NCBI GenBank assembly: GCA_039934375.1
Contig: JBDTMH010000001.1
Location: 1-64,000 of the forward strand
Length of the DNA: 64,000 nt
Reading direction: 5' to 3'
From: CAISIP01 sp039934375
GTDB lineage: Bacteria; Pseudomonadota; Gammaproteobacteria; Burkholderiales; Burkholderiaceae_C
Shown piece by piece: positions 55,388-64,000 of this stretch. Both the position numbers and the translations under genes were made by a program. Under the pieces are notes generated by a model. The model was not told the DNA's origin. It did no database searches and was given only the letters and a program-made list of their open reading frames with translations. The first letter of the stretch is position 1. Every line of letters starts with the position of its first letter.

Positions 55388-56515
55388 ATGACCGACGGTT
55401 TCACCACCCCCCCGTTCGACACCGTGCGCGCCGCTTTCGCGCGCAATCTGTCGGAGGGTCCTGAGCACGGTGGTGCGGTGGCGGTCTGGCTCGACGGCCA
55501 GCCGGTGGTCGACCTGTGGGGCGGCACCCGCGACCTGGCGCGTTCGCTGCCTTGGCAGCGCGACACCCTGGTCAACGTCTGGTCGGCTGGCAAGGGCGTG
55601 GTGGCGCTGGCTGTGGCGATGCTGGTCGAGCGCGGCCAGCTCGACTACCGGGCGCCGGTCGCGCGCTACTGGCCGGAGTTTGCCGCCAACGGCAAGCAGC
55701 ACATCACGGTCGACCAGGTAATGTCGCACCAGGCCGGACTTGACGGTTTGGCCGTGGCGTTGTCCGACGCCGACCGCTACGATTGGGACGCCCACGTGAC
55801 GGCGCTGGCCGCCATGGCGCCGAACTGGCCTCCCGGCAGCGTCTGCGTGTACCACCCGATGACCTATGGTTTTCTGGCCGGCGAGCTGTTGCGGCGCGTC
55901 GATGGCCGCAGCATCGGGCGTTTCGTGGCCGACGAGATTGCCGGCCCGCTGGACATGGCATTCTGGTTCGGCCTGCCGCAGCAGCAGGACCATCGGGTGG
56001 CCGAGTTGTCGGCCGACGACAAGGCCTATGACTGGGTACGCCAGGGAGAGGCCAGTGCTTACCCGGCAGCGTACCGGCACCGGCGCCTGTCGGCAACCGC
56101 GCCGAACGAGAGGGCCTGGCGCGCAGCGGAAATGCCGGCCGGCAACGGGCAGGGTGATGCCCGTTCGCTGGCGCACATGTACGGAGTGCTGGCCCATGGC
56201 GGTGTCGTTGACGGCAGGGTGTTGATCTCGCCCCAGGGACTGGCCGGGGCCGTCGCCGAACGTTTCAACGGAAAGGATGCCAGCTCGGGTGCCGACACGG
56301 TGTTCGGTGCTGGTTTTCGGCTGGGTGCCATTGGTTACGGGCCCCACATAAGCGCCGGCAATTTCGGCCACACCGGCTGGGGCGGCTCGGTCGCCTTTGC
56401 CGATCCGGCGCGCCGGCTCGGTTTCGCCTACGTCACCAACCGGCTGCTGGGTTTCGACGACGGAGTCGACCCCAGACGCCGTCGTTTGCTGGACGCCGTA
56501 TACGCGGCGCTGTAG
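55388..56515 (+). CDS. Serine hydrolase of the beta-lactamase/EstB family
   Basis: A 375-residue protein of the class C beta-lactamase-like esterase group (family VIII). The nucleophile motif is SAGK (Ser66-Lys69), Tyr155 in VCVYHPMTYG takes the YxN place, and FGHTGWGG replaces the KTG box. It probably hydrolyses esters or amides; beta-lactam resistance is unlikely without further evidence. It has no signal peptide, so it is cytosolic. ATG 55388 has GGAG eight bases before it. It follows the MATE gene by 35 bases and converges with the EVE gene. Confidence 0.87.
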   Translation: MTDGFTTPPFDTVRAAFARNLSEGPEHGGAVAVWLDGQPVVDLWGGTRDLARSLPWQRDTLVNVWSAGKGVVALAVAMLVERGQLDYRAPVARYWPEFAANGKQHITVDQVMSHQAGLDGLAVALSDADRYDWDAHVTALAAMAPNWPPGSVCVYHPMTYGFLAGELLRRVDGRSIGRFVADEIAGPLDMAFWFGLPQQQDHRVAELSADDKAYDWVRQGEASAYPAAYRHRRLSATAPNERAWRAAEMPAGNGQGDARSLAHMYGVLAHGGVVDGRVLISPQGLAGAVAERFNGKDASSGADTVFGAGFRLGAIGYGPHISAGNFGHTGWGGSVAFADPARRLGFAYVTNRLLGFDDGVDPRRRRLLDAVYAAL

Positions 56516-56537
56516 CGGGCGGGTGGCCGCAGCGTTC

Positions 56538-57011
<474 letters not shown>

Positions 57012-57058
57012 GGCCGGTAGCGCGCGTTCTGTGGTGGATCAGTCGGGCGGCGGGTTGC

Positions 57059-57943
57059 TCAGGCCTTTGCGGCCAACTTGTCCGCAGTCTTGCTGTCGAA
57101 GTCGCTGGCGTCATGGCGCTCATGCAGCTGGCTCGAGGGCTCGCCGAAGGTCCGGTTCACCATACGTCCGCGCTTGACCGCCGGGCGTGCCGCAATCTGG
57201 TTGGCCCAGCGTTGCACATTCTTGTATTGCTGCACCTGCAGGAACTCACCGGCGCTGTACAGCAGGCCCTTGGCCAGGGCGCCGTACCAAGGCCAGACCG
57301 CGATGTCGGCAATGGTGTAGTCGCTGCCGCCCAGGTATTCGGACTGCGCCAGCCGTTTGTCCAGCACGTCGAGCTCGCGCTTGACTTCCATTGCGAAACG
57401 GTTGATTGGGTATTCCATCTTGCTTGGCGCATAGGCGTAGAAGTGGCCAAAGCCGCCGCCCAGATACGGCGCACTGCCCATCTGCCAGAACAGCCACGAC
57501 AGGCATTCAGCCCGCGCGGCCCGTGCCGTCGGCAAAAAGGCGTTGCCGAACTTCTCGGCCAGGTATTGCAGGATGGCACCGGACTCGAACACCCGCACGG
57601 GTGTCGGCTGTTCGCTGTGATCCATCAGAGCCGGAATCTTGGAGTTCGGATTGACGCCGACAAAGCCGCTGCCGAACTGGTCGCCGTCGACGATCTTGAT
57701 CAGCCAGGCGTCGTATTCGGCACCGGTGTGGCCTAGCGCCAGCAACTCCTCCAGCATCACGGTGACCTTGACACCATTGGGTGTCGCCAGCGAATACAGC
57801 TGCATCGGATGTTTGCCCACCGGCAACGCCTTCTCATGTGTCGGGCCGGCGATCGGGCGGTTGATCCTGGCGAACTTGCCGCCGCTTTCCTTGTCCCAGG
57901 TCCAGATGGCGGGTGGGGTGTATTCGTCGGTCGATGGGGTCAT
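57059..57943 (-). CDS. yghU: Glutathione S-transferase family disulfide-bond oxidoreductase (YghU-like)
   Basis: A 294-residue cytosolic GST of the Nu class. The N-terminal extension (YTPPAIWTWDKESGGKFARINRP) that precedes the thioredoxin fold is the mark of YghU, as are MQLYSLATPNGVKVTVMLEEL and NPNSKIPALMDHS, which bind glutathione. The helical domain spans the second half. YghU binds two glutathione molecules and reduces disulfides or peroxides. The gene fits the window's glutathione theme, but it is 14 kb from gshB. It is the first gene of a likely pair with the EVE-domain gene. Confidence 0.92.
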   Translation of the reverse strand: MTPSTDEYTPPAIWTWDKESGGKFARINRPIAGPTHEKALPVGKHPMQLYSLATPNGVKVTVMLEELLALGHTGAEYDAWLIKIVDGDQFGSGFVGVNPNSKIPALMDHSEQPTPVRVFESGAILQYLAEKFGNAFLPTARAARAECLSWLFWQMGSAPYLGGGFGHFYAYAPSKMEYPINRFAMEVKRELDVLDKRLAQSEYLGGSDYTIADIAVWPWYGALAKGLLYSAGEFLQVQQYKNVQRWANQIAARPAVKRGRMVNRTFGEPSSQLHERHDASDFDSKTADKLAAKA

Positions 57944-58269
57944 GCGGGAGGAACTCCAGGGGTCGGTGGCGCGTGTCGCAATGGGGCGCCGGAAGGTGTG
58001 TTTACGACTTTAATGGATTTGGGGTGACCAGCGTTGCGGTACGGACATGGGCGGCTCATCAAGGGCAACGCGTTGTGGTCGGGGCCATTACCGCGGCAGT
58101 ACAAAAGGAAATTACCGACGCATATCGCGTCGTGATTCACGAGATCTTGGCGAATTCAGGCCAATGAAATCTGGCGTTTCAGCCAAGGGGGTGACTGCGA
58201 GGGCCTGACGCTGCCGCAGTCCCGGGCGAGCTTGTTGATGCGCCGGCACGCGAGTGCGGCGAGGTCAGC
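57944..58269. other. Gene-poor stretch upstream of yghU
   Basis: About 326 bases without a convincing gene. A short frame from GTG 58024 to 58167 has no recognisable product. The stretch should hold the yghU promoter and the 3' end of the small membrane-protein transcript. I see no repeat, RNA gene or insertion sequence in it. Confidence 0.5.
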
Positions 58270-58413
58270 TCATTTGCTCCGGAGAATGTGATAGCCGATC
58301 AGTGCAAAGCCGATGCCGGTGACTGCCGGCGGGAGGCCTTGAATGACCCACGCAAGAACGAGCATCACAAATGACAAGATAAAAAGCAGGTAGGCGACAG
58401 TCTTGTTGCTCAC
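58270..58413 (-). CDS. Small two-helix membrane protein, unknown
   Basis: A 47-residue hydrophobic protein starting at GTG 58413 with AAGGA five bases upstream. KTVAYLLFILSFVMLVLAWV and GLPPAVTGIGFALIGYHIL form two helices separated by a Pro-containing turn, ending in a basic tail. It has no recognised family. It is divergent from the Crp/Fnr gene with 221 bases between. The same frame is open to 58581 but the extra residues look non-coding. Confidence 0.45.
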   Translation of the reverse strand: MSNKTVAYLLFILSFVMLVLAWVIQGLPPAVTGIGFALIGYHILRSK

Positions 58414-58634
58414 GTGGTCCTTTCGAAGCACACTCAACTCAGAGGTTTTACACAGCCCCAGCAAAGGCGCCTCGCCCGATGATACTGCCGGCGCAGCGAG
58501 TTTCCCTCGGCGGGTGGCAATTCGAGGGCATGTCAGAAGTTCGTTCGGTATCGCACGGACTGGCGGGCCTCGTGGCCTCATACTCGGACTGAAGTCTATT
58601 CAGTTGTCGCAACGTCAATTCCGAAGCTAGGCTC

Positions 58635-59435
58635 ATGACAAAGGCCAGGATGACAGCTTCCACCATCAAACAGTTCGACGGTTCAGCCCCGCAATCCGCC
58701 CATCACGGACCGGTCGTTGCGAGTTCGCACGAAACGAAGCTCAATCGGCTTTTGGCGGCGCTACCGGATGCGGAACTGAAGCGTTGGCTGCCGCACCTTG
58801 AGCTGGTCGAATTGCCTCTGGGTCGCGTGCTTTATGAGTCTGGAAGAACCGAAAGCCATGTTTTCTTTCCAACCTCTGCCATCGTTTCCCTGTTGTATGT
58901 CATGGAGAATGGCGACTCCGCCGAGATTGCCGTCGTGGGTAACGAAGGCCTCGTGGGCATTTCGCTTTTCATGGGTGGCAATTCGACACCCAGCCGGGCC
59001 GTCGTGCAAAGTGGCGGCAACGGATATCGGTTGGGCGCCGAACTGATGAAAGAAGAATTTTCGCGCGGCGGGCCGGCAATGCATTTGCTGCTGCGTTACA
59101 CGCAAGCACTTATCACCCAAATGTCACAAACCGCGGTCTGCAACCGACACCATTCCCTGGACCAGCAATTGTGTCGCTGGCTCTTGCTGAGTCTGGACCG
59201 TCTTCCAGGCAATGAACTGGTGATGACGCAGGAGTTGATTGCGAACATGCTCGGCGTGCGGCGCGAGGGAGTCACCGAGGCGGCGCTGAAGGTGCAAAAG
59301 GCCGGTTTGATCAGCTACACGCGTGGCCGCATCAAGGTACTGGACCGCGCAGGACTGGAGAAGCGCTCCTGCGAGTGTTACGAAGTGGTCAAGAAGGAAT
59401 ACGATCGACTGCTGCCCATGCAGATGGAATCATAG
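58635..59435 (+). CDS. Crp/Fnr family transcriptional regulator
   Basis: A 266-residue regulator with an N-terminal cyclic-nucleotide-binding-like beta-roll (LELVELPLGRVLYESGRTESHVFFP, GDSAEIAVVGNEGLVGISLFMGG) and a C-terminal winged helix (MTQELIANMLGVRREGVTEAALKVQKAGLI). Four-cysteine Fnr iron-sulfur ligands are absent, so it is not a classical oxygen sensor; the beta-roll lacks the clear cAMP-binding Arg-Ser pair. This subgroup is common in stress regulation. Two Cys (SCECYEV) lie near the C-terminus. It precedes the EamA gene by 87 bases and may control it. Confidence 0.87.
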   Translation: MTKARMTASTIKQFDGSAPQSAHHGPVVASSHETKLNRLLAALPDAELKRWLPHLELVELPLGRVLYESGRTESHVFFPTSAIVSLLYVMENGDSAEIAVVGNEGLVGISLFMGGNSTPSRAVVQSGGNGYRLGAELMKEEFSRGGPAMHLLLRYTQALITQMSQTAVCNRHHSLDQQLCRWLLLSLDRLPGNELVMTQELIANMLGVRREGVTEAALKVQKAGLISYTRGRIKVLDRAGLEKRSCECYEVVKKEYDRLLPMQMES

Positions 59436-59522
59436 GTCGACCTGCGTTCGGCGCCTGCAAACCCCGGGGCAGTTCCAGGACAGCCGTCTTCTCAAACTCT
59501 CGACCAAATTCAGGAAGCAACC

Positions 59523-60575
59523 GTGCGCTTGCATCCAACAACTCCGGCGTTGCGGGGCGGCCTGCTGGCACTTTTGTCGGCCGGGCTGTTCGGACTCAGC
59601 ACGCCCTTGGTTCAGCTCTTTGGACACGGCCTTGGCCCGTTCACCACAGCGGCGCTTTTGTATGTTGGCGCGGCGCTGGTTGCAATGCTCTTGCGTCAAC
59701 CGCCGGAACGCGAGGCACGCGTTCGACGTGCGGACCTGACACGTCTGCTCGCCATGGCGGGCTTTGGCGCCGTGCTCGGGCCAGTTGCGCTGGCATGGGG
59801 ATTGCAGCGAACGAGTGGTTCGAGCGCATCACTGATGTTGACGCTCGAAGCCTTGTTCACAGTGGTGCTTGCCTGGAAGCTCTATGGCGAGACCATGGAC
59901 AGGCGTGTCGGGGCTGCGATGCTGCTGCTGCTGGCCGGTGGCGCAGCGCTGGTGCTGGAGCAGGGATTGGCCGGCAACACTCAACTACTGGGTTTGCTGG
60001 CGGTGTTGGTCGCGACCGCAGCCTGGGGTGTGGACAACGCGCTTTCCCGCGGTGTTGCCGAGCGCGACCCCGGACAGGTGGTGCTGGTCAAGGCCGCTCT
60101 GGGAGCTATGGCCACACTCACTCTGGCGGTGGTGGCTGGCGAGCCGATGCCGGGAATCATGGCCGCTGGCGCGTTGCTGGTCGTGGGCGCAAGCGGCTAC
60201 GGACTGAGTCTTCGCCTGTACCTGCTGGCACAGCGGGAGTTTGGCGCTGGTCGCACCGGTTCCGTCTTCGCCTTCGCGCCGTTTATCGGTGCGTTGGGGG
60301 CGCTTGCCCTCGGCGATCGATCATCCACCTGGATGATGGCCGTCGGTGGCTTACTCATGGTGATTGGCGTCATATTGCATCTTTCGGAGTCGCATGCCCA
60401 CGTCCACAACCACGAGGCGTTGGAACATGAACATGCCCACACCCATAACGACGGCCATCACCTGCACACACATGACACCATGCCAGCGGGCAAACACAGC
60501 CACCGGCATCGCCATGAGCCGATCCGGCACTCCCACCCCCACGTGCCGGACGCCCATCACCTGCATTCGCACTGA
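59523..60575 (+). CDS. EamA/DMT family transporter with His-rich C-terminal tail
   Basis: A 350-residue carrier with ten helices built as two EamA repeats (GLLALLSAGLFGLSTPLVQLF in the first, LGLLAVLVATAAWGVDNALSR in the second). After the last helix a 63-residue tail contains 23 His in HxH runs (HAHVHNH, HEHAHTH, HHLHTH, HSHRHRH). Such tails usually bind Ni, Co, Zn or Cu. Most DMT proteins lack one, so this carrier may export or sense a metal. GTG 59523 has AGGAAG six bases upstream. Its neighbours are a Crp/Fnr regulator and chrA, supporting a metal-stress context. Confidence 0.85.
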   Translation: MRLHPTTPALRGGLLALLSAGLFGLSTPLVQLFGHGLGPFTTAALLYVGAALVAMLLRQPPEREARVRRADLTRLLAMAGFGAVLGPVALAWGLQRTSGSSASLMLTLEALFTVVLAWKLYGETMDRRVGAAMLLLLAGGAALVLEQGLAGNTQLLGLLAVLVATAAWGVDNALSRGVAERDPGQVVLVKAALGAMATLTLAVVAGEPMPGIMAAGALLVVGASGYGLSLRLYLLAQREFGAGRTGSVFAFAPFIGALGALALGDRSSTWMMAVGGLLMVIGVILHLSESHAHVHNHEALEHEHAHTHNDGHHLHTHDTMPAGKHSHRHRHEPIRHSHPHVPDAHHLHSH

Positions 60576-60741
60576 ACCGACAAACGGCTGCTCGCGGCAA
60601 TCTATTCGAATGGCCGATCCTGGCGGTTGTGAAAACCTTTTCATCGTGGTCGATGCATGCCCGTCAAAATAACCCCCATTGCGGCTGTACGCTCCGTCCC
60701 GAATGGGGACCTATGCATTTGTGGTCAGCCAGGCTAGGGCC

Positions 60742-61995
60742 TCAGTTGGCCAACAGCCATCCTGCGACGGCGGAAAACAAGACGACCACTACGGGGGAAA
60801 GACGTGCATGGACCAGCAACCCGAAGGCTGCCAAAGCAAGTCCGAAATCGGCTCTTGAGTGGATGGCACTGGTCCACACCGGGTCGTAGAGGGCGGCCAG
60901 CAACACTCCGACGACCGCCGCGTTGACCCCCGCCATGGCGCGTTGGACCGCATCGCGCCGGCGCAAGGTTTCCCAGTATGGAAGCGCGCCGACCACCAGC
61001 AGGAAGGCGGGGACGAAGATGGCCAAAAGCAACGCGAGTCCGCCAGTCCAGCCACCGAACGGGCTGTGCATGACGGCACCCAGGTAGGCCGCGAACGTGA
61101 ACAACGGGCCCGGCACTGCTTGGGCCGCACCGTATCCGGCAAGGAAGACATCGTTGGAAACCAGGCCATCGGGAACGACGCCGGCCTGCAGCAGCGGAAG
61201 CACCACATGCCCGCCGCCAAATACCAAGGCGCCGGCATGGTAGAACTTGGCAATGACAGACAGCGCCGGCGAGTGCACCGCGTCGCCCAGAAGAGGTAAC
61301 ACCACCAGCAACACCATGAACAGGCCCAGGAGAACGGCTCCGGTCGCCTTGCTCACCCCATAGTCGCGGTGTTGTGCTGCGGGAAGATGGCCAAGCTTGA
61401 GCATCCAGCGACCCACGATGCCTCCCACCACGATGGCTGCAATTTGCCCTGCCGCCGTAGGTACCGCAAGCACCGATAGGGCGGCGGCAATGGCAACGCC
61501 GGCGCGCAGCCTGTCAGGACACAGTGATTTGGCCATGCCCCATACCGCTTGCGCGACAACGGCGACCGCAGCCACTTTCAGGCCGTGGACCGCGCCCGAT
61601 TGCGCTAGCGCCGTCCATCGAGTGACACCGGCCGCGAACAAGATCAGTGCCAGGGCCGAGGGGAGCGTGAATCCCACCCATGCGGCCAGCGCTCCGGCCC
61701 AACCGGCACGGCCCAATCCGAGCGCAATGCCCACCTGGCTGCTCGCGGGACCCGGCAAGAACTGGCACAGCGCGACCAAGTCCGAATAGCTCTTGTCGTC
61801 AAGCCAGCCGCGGCGCACAACGAACTCCGCACGGAAGTAACCGAGGTGGGCCACCGGTCCGCCAAAGGACGTCAGGCCAAGCCTGAGAAAAGCGAGGAAG
61901 ACCTCGAGCACCGTGCCGCTTGCGCGGCTGGCGCCAACCCCATCAGCGACGGTTTGTGCGGCGGATTCAGGCTCGGGTCGCTGCGACGGGTTCAT
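60742..61995 (-). CDS. chrA: Chromate transporter ChrA
   Basis: A 417-residue chromate ion transporter of the long (two-domain) CHR type. Each half carries a family motif: FLRLGLTSFGGPVAHLGYFR with QFLPGPASSQVG in the first, and GALVFGGGHVVLPLL with AVPGPLFTFAAYLG in the second. It exports chromate, conferring resistance, or may carry sulfate. No chrB regulator is adjacent. It is convergent with the EamA gene, with 166 bases between, which include a possible stem CCCCATT (60674-60680) with AATGGGG (60702-60708). It is divergent from the kdp operon. Confidence 0.92.
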   Translation of the reverse strand: MNPSQRPEPESAAQTVADGVGASRASGTVLEVFLAFLRLGLTSFGGPVAHLGYFRAEFVVRRGWLDDKSYSDLVALCQFLPGPASSQVGIALGLGRAGWAGALAAWVGFTLPSALALILFAAGVTRWTALAQSGAVHGLKVAAVAVVAQAVWGMAKSLCPDRLRAGVAIAAALSVLAVPTAAGQIAAIVVGGIVGRWMLKLGHLPAAQHRDYGVSKATGAVLLGLFMVLLVVLPLLGDAVHSPALSVIAKFYHAGALVFGGGHVVLPLLQAGVVPDGLVSNDVFLAGYGAAQAVPGPLFTFAAYLGAVMHSPFGGWTGGLALLLAIFVPAFLLVVGALPYWETLRRRDAVQRAMAGVNAAVVGVLLAALYDPVWTSAIHSRADFGLALAAFGLLVHARLSPVVVVLFSAVAGWLLAN

Positions 61996-62300
61996 GGGTC
62001 AAGACTTCTCCGACATGCGCTGCGAAAAGCAGGACGCGCACTCAGGCAAACGCCACAAAGATGGCTCAGACATTATCTGTCATCGATTTTGAAGGAGGCA
62101 TCGTCGATATGGAAGGTGGGCGCCCCTTGCCTCGGACTCAATGGGGGTTCGACGTTCAAGCACACCGAGGCCTTCTCGTTCCAGGTTGCGACCAACTGCG
62201 CAACGCGCTCTTGATGCGATCTTGATGTCCAGCGTTCGAATCTTTTCACGACCTTGAGGCTCCGAGTCCGATCATCAAATCCTTGTGAAAAGGAGATTGC
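61996..62300. promoter_or_regulatory. Divergent chrA/kdp intergenic region
   Basis: About 305 bases with no convincing gene. It contains an inverted repeat GACA-ttatc-TGTC at 62069-62081 and should hold promoters for chrA (leftward) and the kdp operon (rightward). A frame starting at 62061 and ending at 62225 has no recognisable protein. AAGGAG at 62290-62295 is the ribosome site for the first kdp-linked peptide. Confidence 0.4.
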
Positions 62301-62402
62301 ATGGACCTGTTCTATCTCATCGCGGCCGGCCTGCTGTGGTTGGCCGTGTTCGGCCTCGCACTCGCGTGCGAACGGCTTCAAACCGCCAAGGTGAAGCCAT
62401 GA
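62301..62402 (+). CDS. 33-aa membrane peptide at the head of the kdp operon
   Basis: A 33-residue peptide (MDLFYLIAAGLLWLAVFGLA, then CERLQTAKVKP) with one helix. It has a strong AGGAG five bases before the ATG. It overlaps kdpF by four bases (ATGA), which ties it to the operon. It may be an accessory subunit or a leader for kdpF translation; no function is known. Confidence 0.65.
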   Translation: MDLFYLIAAGLLWLAVFGLALACERLQTAKVKP

Positions 62403-62491
62403 CGCCGTGGGAATTTGGCGCGGGGTTGCTCGCCCTCGGGTTGCTGGTCTACTTGGTCGCCGTGCTGTTGCATCCGGAGGACTTCTCATGA
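62399..62491 (+). CDS. kdpF: Potassium-transporting ATPase subunit KdpF
   Basis: A 30-residue single-helix peptide (PWEFGAGLLALGLLVYLVAV, LLHPEDF). The YLVxxLLxPExF ending is the KdpF signature. It stabilises the KdpABC complex in the inner membrane. Four-base overlaps join it to the peptide before and kdpA after. Confidence 0.88.
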   Translation: MTPWEFGAGLLALGLLVYLVAVLLHPEDFS

Positions 62492-64000
62492 ACGCGCCAG
62501 CCTGGATGCAACTGTCCGCCTACCTGGCGATATTGCTGCTGCTTGCCTGGCCGCTGGCGCGGGCGATGGAAGCCGTGGTTCAGGGCCGCTTCGGCTGGGG
62601 CCGACGTGTGGAGTCGCCGCTGTATCGCCTGGCCGGCGTCGACCCGCAACGCGAGCAGGGCTGGCTGGACTATGCGTCGGGCCTGCTGGTCTTCAATGGC
62701 CTGGGCGTGCTCGCGGTCTACGCGCTGCAGCGTCTGCAAGTCGTGCTGCCGCTGAACCCACAGGCGATGGCCGCCGTGGCGCCCGACTCGGCCTTCAACA
62801 CCGCCATCAGCTTCGTCACGAACACCAACTGGCAGGGCTACGGCGGTGAATCGACGATGAGCTACCTGACCCAAATGCTGGCGCTGACGGTGCAGAACTT
62901 CCTGTCCGCGGCCACCGGCATCGTGGTCGTGGTGGTGTTGATGCGCGGCTTCGCGCGCCACTCGGCTCAGGCCATCGGCAACGTCTGGGTCGATCTGACG
63001 CGGGTCACGCTGTGGATCCTGCTGCCGCTGTCTTTCGTGTTCGCGCTGGTGCTGGTGGGCCAAGGCGTGATCCAGAACCTCAAGCCGTACCAAGAGGTGC
63101 AGACGGTCGAAGCCATCACGTGGCAGCAGCCCCAGGTCGGGGCCGACGGTCAGCCGCGCCAGGACGCCCAGGGCCAGCCGATGCTGGAAGACAAGAGCTC
63201 GCGCACGCAGACGCTCGCGATGGGCCCGGTCGCGTCGCAACTTTCCATCAAGATGCTTGGCACCAACGGCGGCGGCTTTTTCAATGCGAACTCGGCCCAT
63301 CCGTTCGAGAACCCGAACGCCGTCAGCAATTTCCTGCAGATGCTGTCGATCTTCCTGATCCCGACCGCGCTGTGCTTCGTCTTCGGCCGCATCGTCGGCG
63401 ACCTGCGCCAGGGCTGGGCGGTGCTGGCGGCGATGACGGTGGTATTCGTCGTCGCCGTCGTCGCCGCGACGGTGGCTGAACAGCAGGGCAACCCGGCGCT
63501 CACGTCGCTGGGCGCTGACGCGCAGGCCAGCACCACCCAGTCCGGCGGCAACACCGAAGGCAAGGAAGTGCGCTTCGGCATCAACGCCTCGACGCTGTTT
63601 GCCGTCGTCACCACGGCGGCCAGCTGCGGCGCCGTGAACTCCATGCACGACAGCTACACGCCGCTGGGCGGCGCAGTGCCGATGGTGATGATGCAGCTCG
63701 GCGAGGTCATCTTCGGCGGCGTCGGATCGGGCCTGTACGGCATGCTGGTCTTCGCGATGATGGCCGTCTTCATCGCCGGTCTGATGATCGGCCGCACGCC
63801 CGAGTATCTGGGCAAGAAGATCGAAGTACACGAGATGAAGATGGTCTCGATCGCTATCCTCGTGGGCCCGCTGCTGGTGCTGCTGGGCACGGCTCTGGCC
63901 GTGATGCTTGATGCCGGCCGCGCCACCATCGCCAACCCCGGCCCGCATGGATTCTCTGAAGCGCTGTATGCCCTGTCTTCAGCGGCCAACAACAACGGCA
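62488..64000 (+). CDS. kdpA: Potassium-transporting ATPase subunit KdpA (3' end beyond window)
   Basis: The first 504 codons of KdpA, the K+-binding channel-like subunit of the high-affinity KdpFABC P-type ATPase. The four pore loops can be followed: VTNTNWQGYGGESTMSYL, GTNGGGFFNANSAHPFENP, and CGAVNSMHDSYTPLGG, with the last near the window end (YALSSAANNNG). It runs off the window, so kdpB, kdpC and any kdpDE lie beyond. ATG 62488 has GGAGG seven bases upstream and overlaps kdpF. The operon suggests induction at low K+. Confidence 0.95.
   Translation, partial: MNAPAWMQLSAYLAILLLLAWPLARAMEAVVQGRFGWGRRVESPLYRLAGVDPQREQGWLDYASGLLVFNGLGVLAVYALQRLQVVLPLNPQAMAAVAPDSAFNTAISFVTNTNWQGYGGESTMSYLTQMLALTVQNFLSAATGIVVVVVLMRGFARHSAQAIGNVWVDLTRVTLWILLPLSFVFALVLVGQGVIQNLKPYQEVQTVEAITWQQPQVGADGQPRQDAQGQPMLEDKSSRTQTLAMGPVASQLSIKMLGTNGGGFFNANSAHPFENPNAVSNFLQMLSIFLIPTALCFVFGRIVGDLRQGWAVLAAMTVVFVVAVVAATVAEQQGNPALTSLGADAQASTTQSGGNTEGKEVRFGINASTLFAVVTTAASCGAVNSMHDSYTPLGGAVPMVMMQLGEVIFGGVGSGLYGMLVFAMMAVFIAGLMIGRTPEYLGKKIEVHEMKMVSIAILVGPLLVLLGTALAVMLDAGRATIANPGPHGFSEALYALSSAANNNG

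Noticed and set aside
58024..58167. A 47-codon frame from GTG
   Set aside because: No ribosome site, no recognisable domain, and it lies in a promoter-like gap.
62061..62225. A short frame upstream of the kdp operon
   Set aside because: No match to a known protein and no clear ribosome site; more likely regulatory sequence.
62229..62245. GTTCGAATC, resembling a tRNA T-loop
   Set aside because: The flanking bases cannot form the T-stem and no acceptor or anticodon stem is found around it.

Overview
This is a GC-rich bacterial chromosome segment with almost no non-coding space. It most resembles a betaproteobacterium of the order Burkholderiales, perhaps Comamonadaceae. The pointers are the acidophile/beta-type GshA with GshB, a complete System I cytochrome c maturation operon (ccmABCDEFGHI), GcvA-like LysR regulators, and a GC-rich intergenic repeat of the kind common in Comamonadaceae. 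The genus cannot be fixed from the sequence. No rRNA, tRNA, CRISPR array, phage or intact insertion sequence is visible.

Layout: 0-6 kb holds thymidine phosphorylase, a GNAT acetyltransferase, a large zinc-ribbon/class III cyclase/ATPase/TPR protein and a peroxiredoxin-like protein. 6-13 kb (minus strand) is a peptide-type ABC importer (binding protein, two permeases, two ATPases) followed by an M19 dipeptidase, so import is linked to dipeptide hydrolysis. 13-16 kb (minus) pairs a sphingosine-1-phosphate-lyase-like PLP enzyme with an MFS transporter. 16-20 kb (plus) holds a biotinyl/carboxyltransferase fusion, a class V aminotransferase and a Lon N-domain protein. 20-27 kb is the ccm operon, tightly coupled by 4-base overlaps and containing an 18-codon linker ORF. 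27-34 kb holds a LysR regulator, a SPOR-domain membrane protein, a small Cys-rich secreted protein, a DEDDy exonuclease, uvrA and a RelBE-type toxin-antitoxin pair with a palindromic operator.

34-44 kb holds an MFS carrier, an aldo/keto reductase and a glutathione/potassium neighbourhood: gshA, kup (with an attenuator-like leader and TTG start), a molybdopterin-domain protein, benE, gshB and a class II glutamine amidotransferase. 44-47 kb (minus) holds two MFS transporters flanking a 4-oxalocrotonate tautomerase. 47-54 kb is a signalling cluster: two orphan ABC-type binding proteins, a double-GAF histidine kinase, a single-domain response regulator and a response-regulator/cyclase. Junctions inside it overlap by 4 bases, except for a 68-base gap before the kinase. 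54-58 kb holds a MATE exporter, a serine hydrolase, an EVE-domain protein and a YghU-like GST. 58-64 kb looks like an accessory stress/metal segment: a Crp/Fnr regulator, an EamA transporter with a His-rich tail, ChrA and the start of a kdp operon (a 33-aa membrane peptide, kdpF, and kdpA running off the window).

Two potassium uptake systems (Kup and Kdp), both glutathione synthesis genes and three cyclase or two-component signalling proteins make ion/redox homeostasis and signalling the main themes. The strongest leads for something new are the binding-protein/kinase/cyclase cluster and the kup leader.
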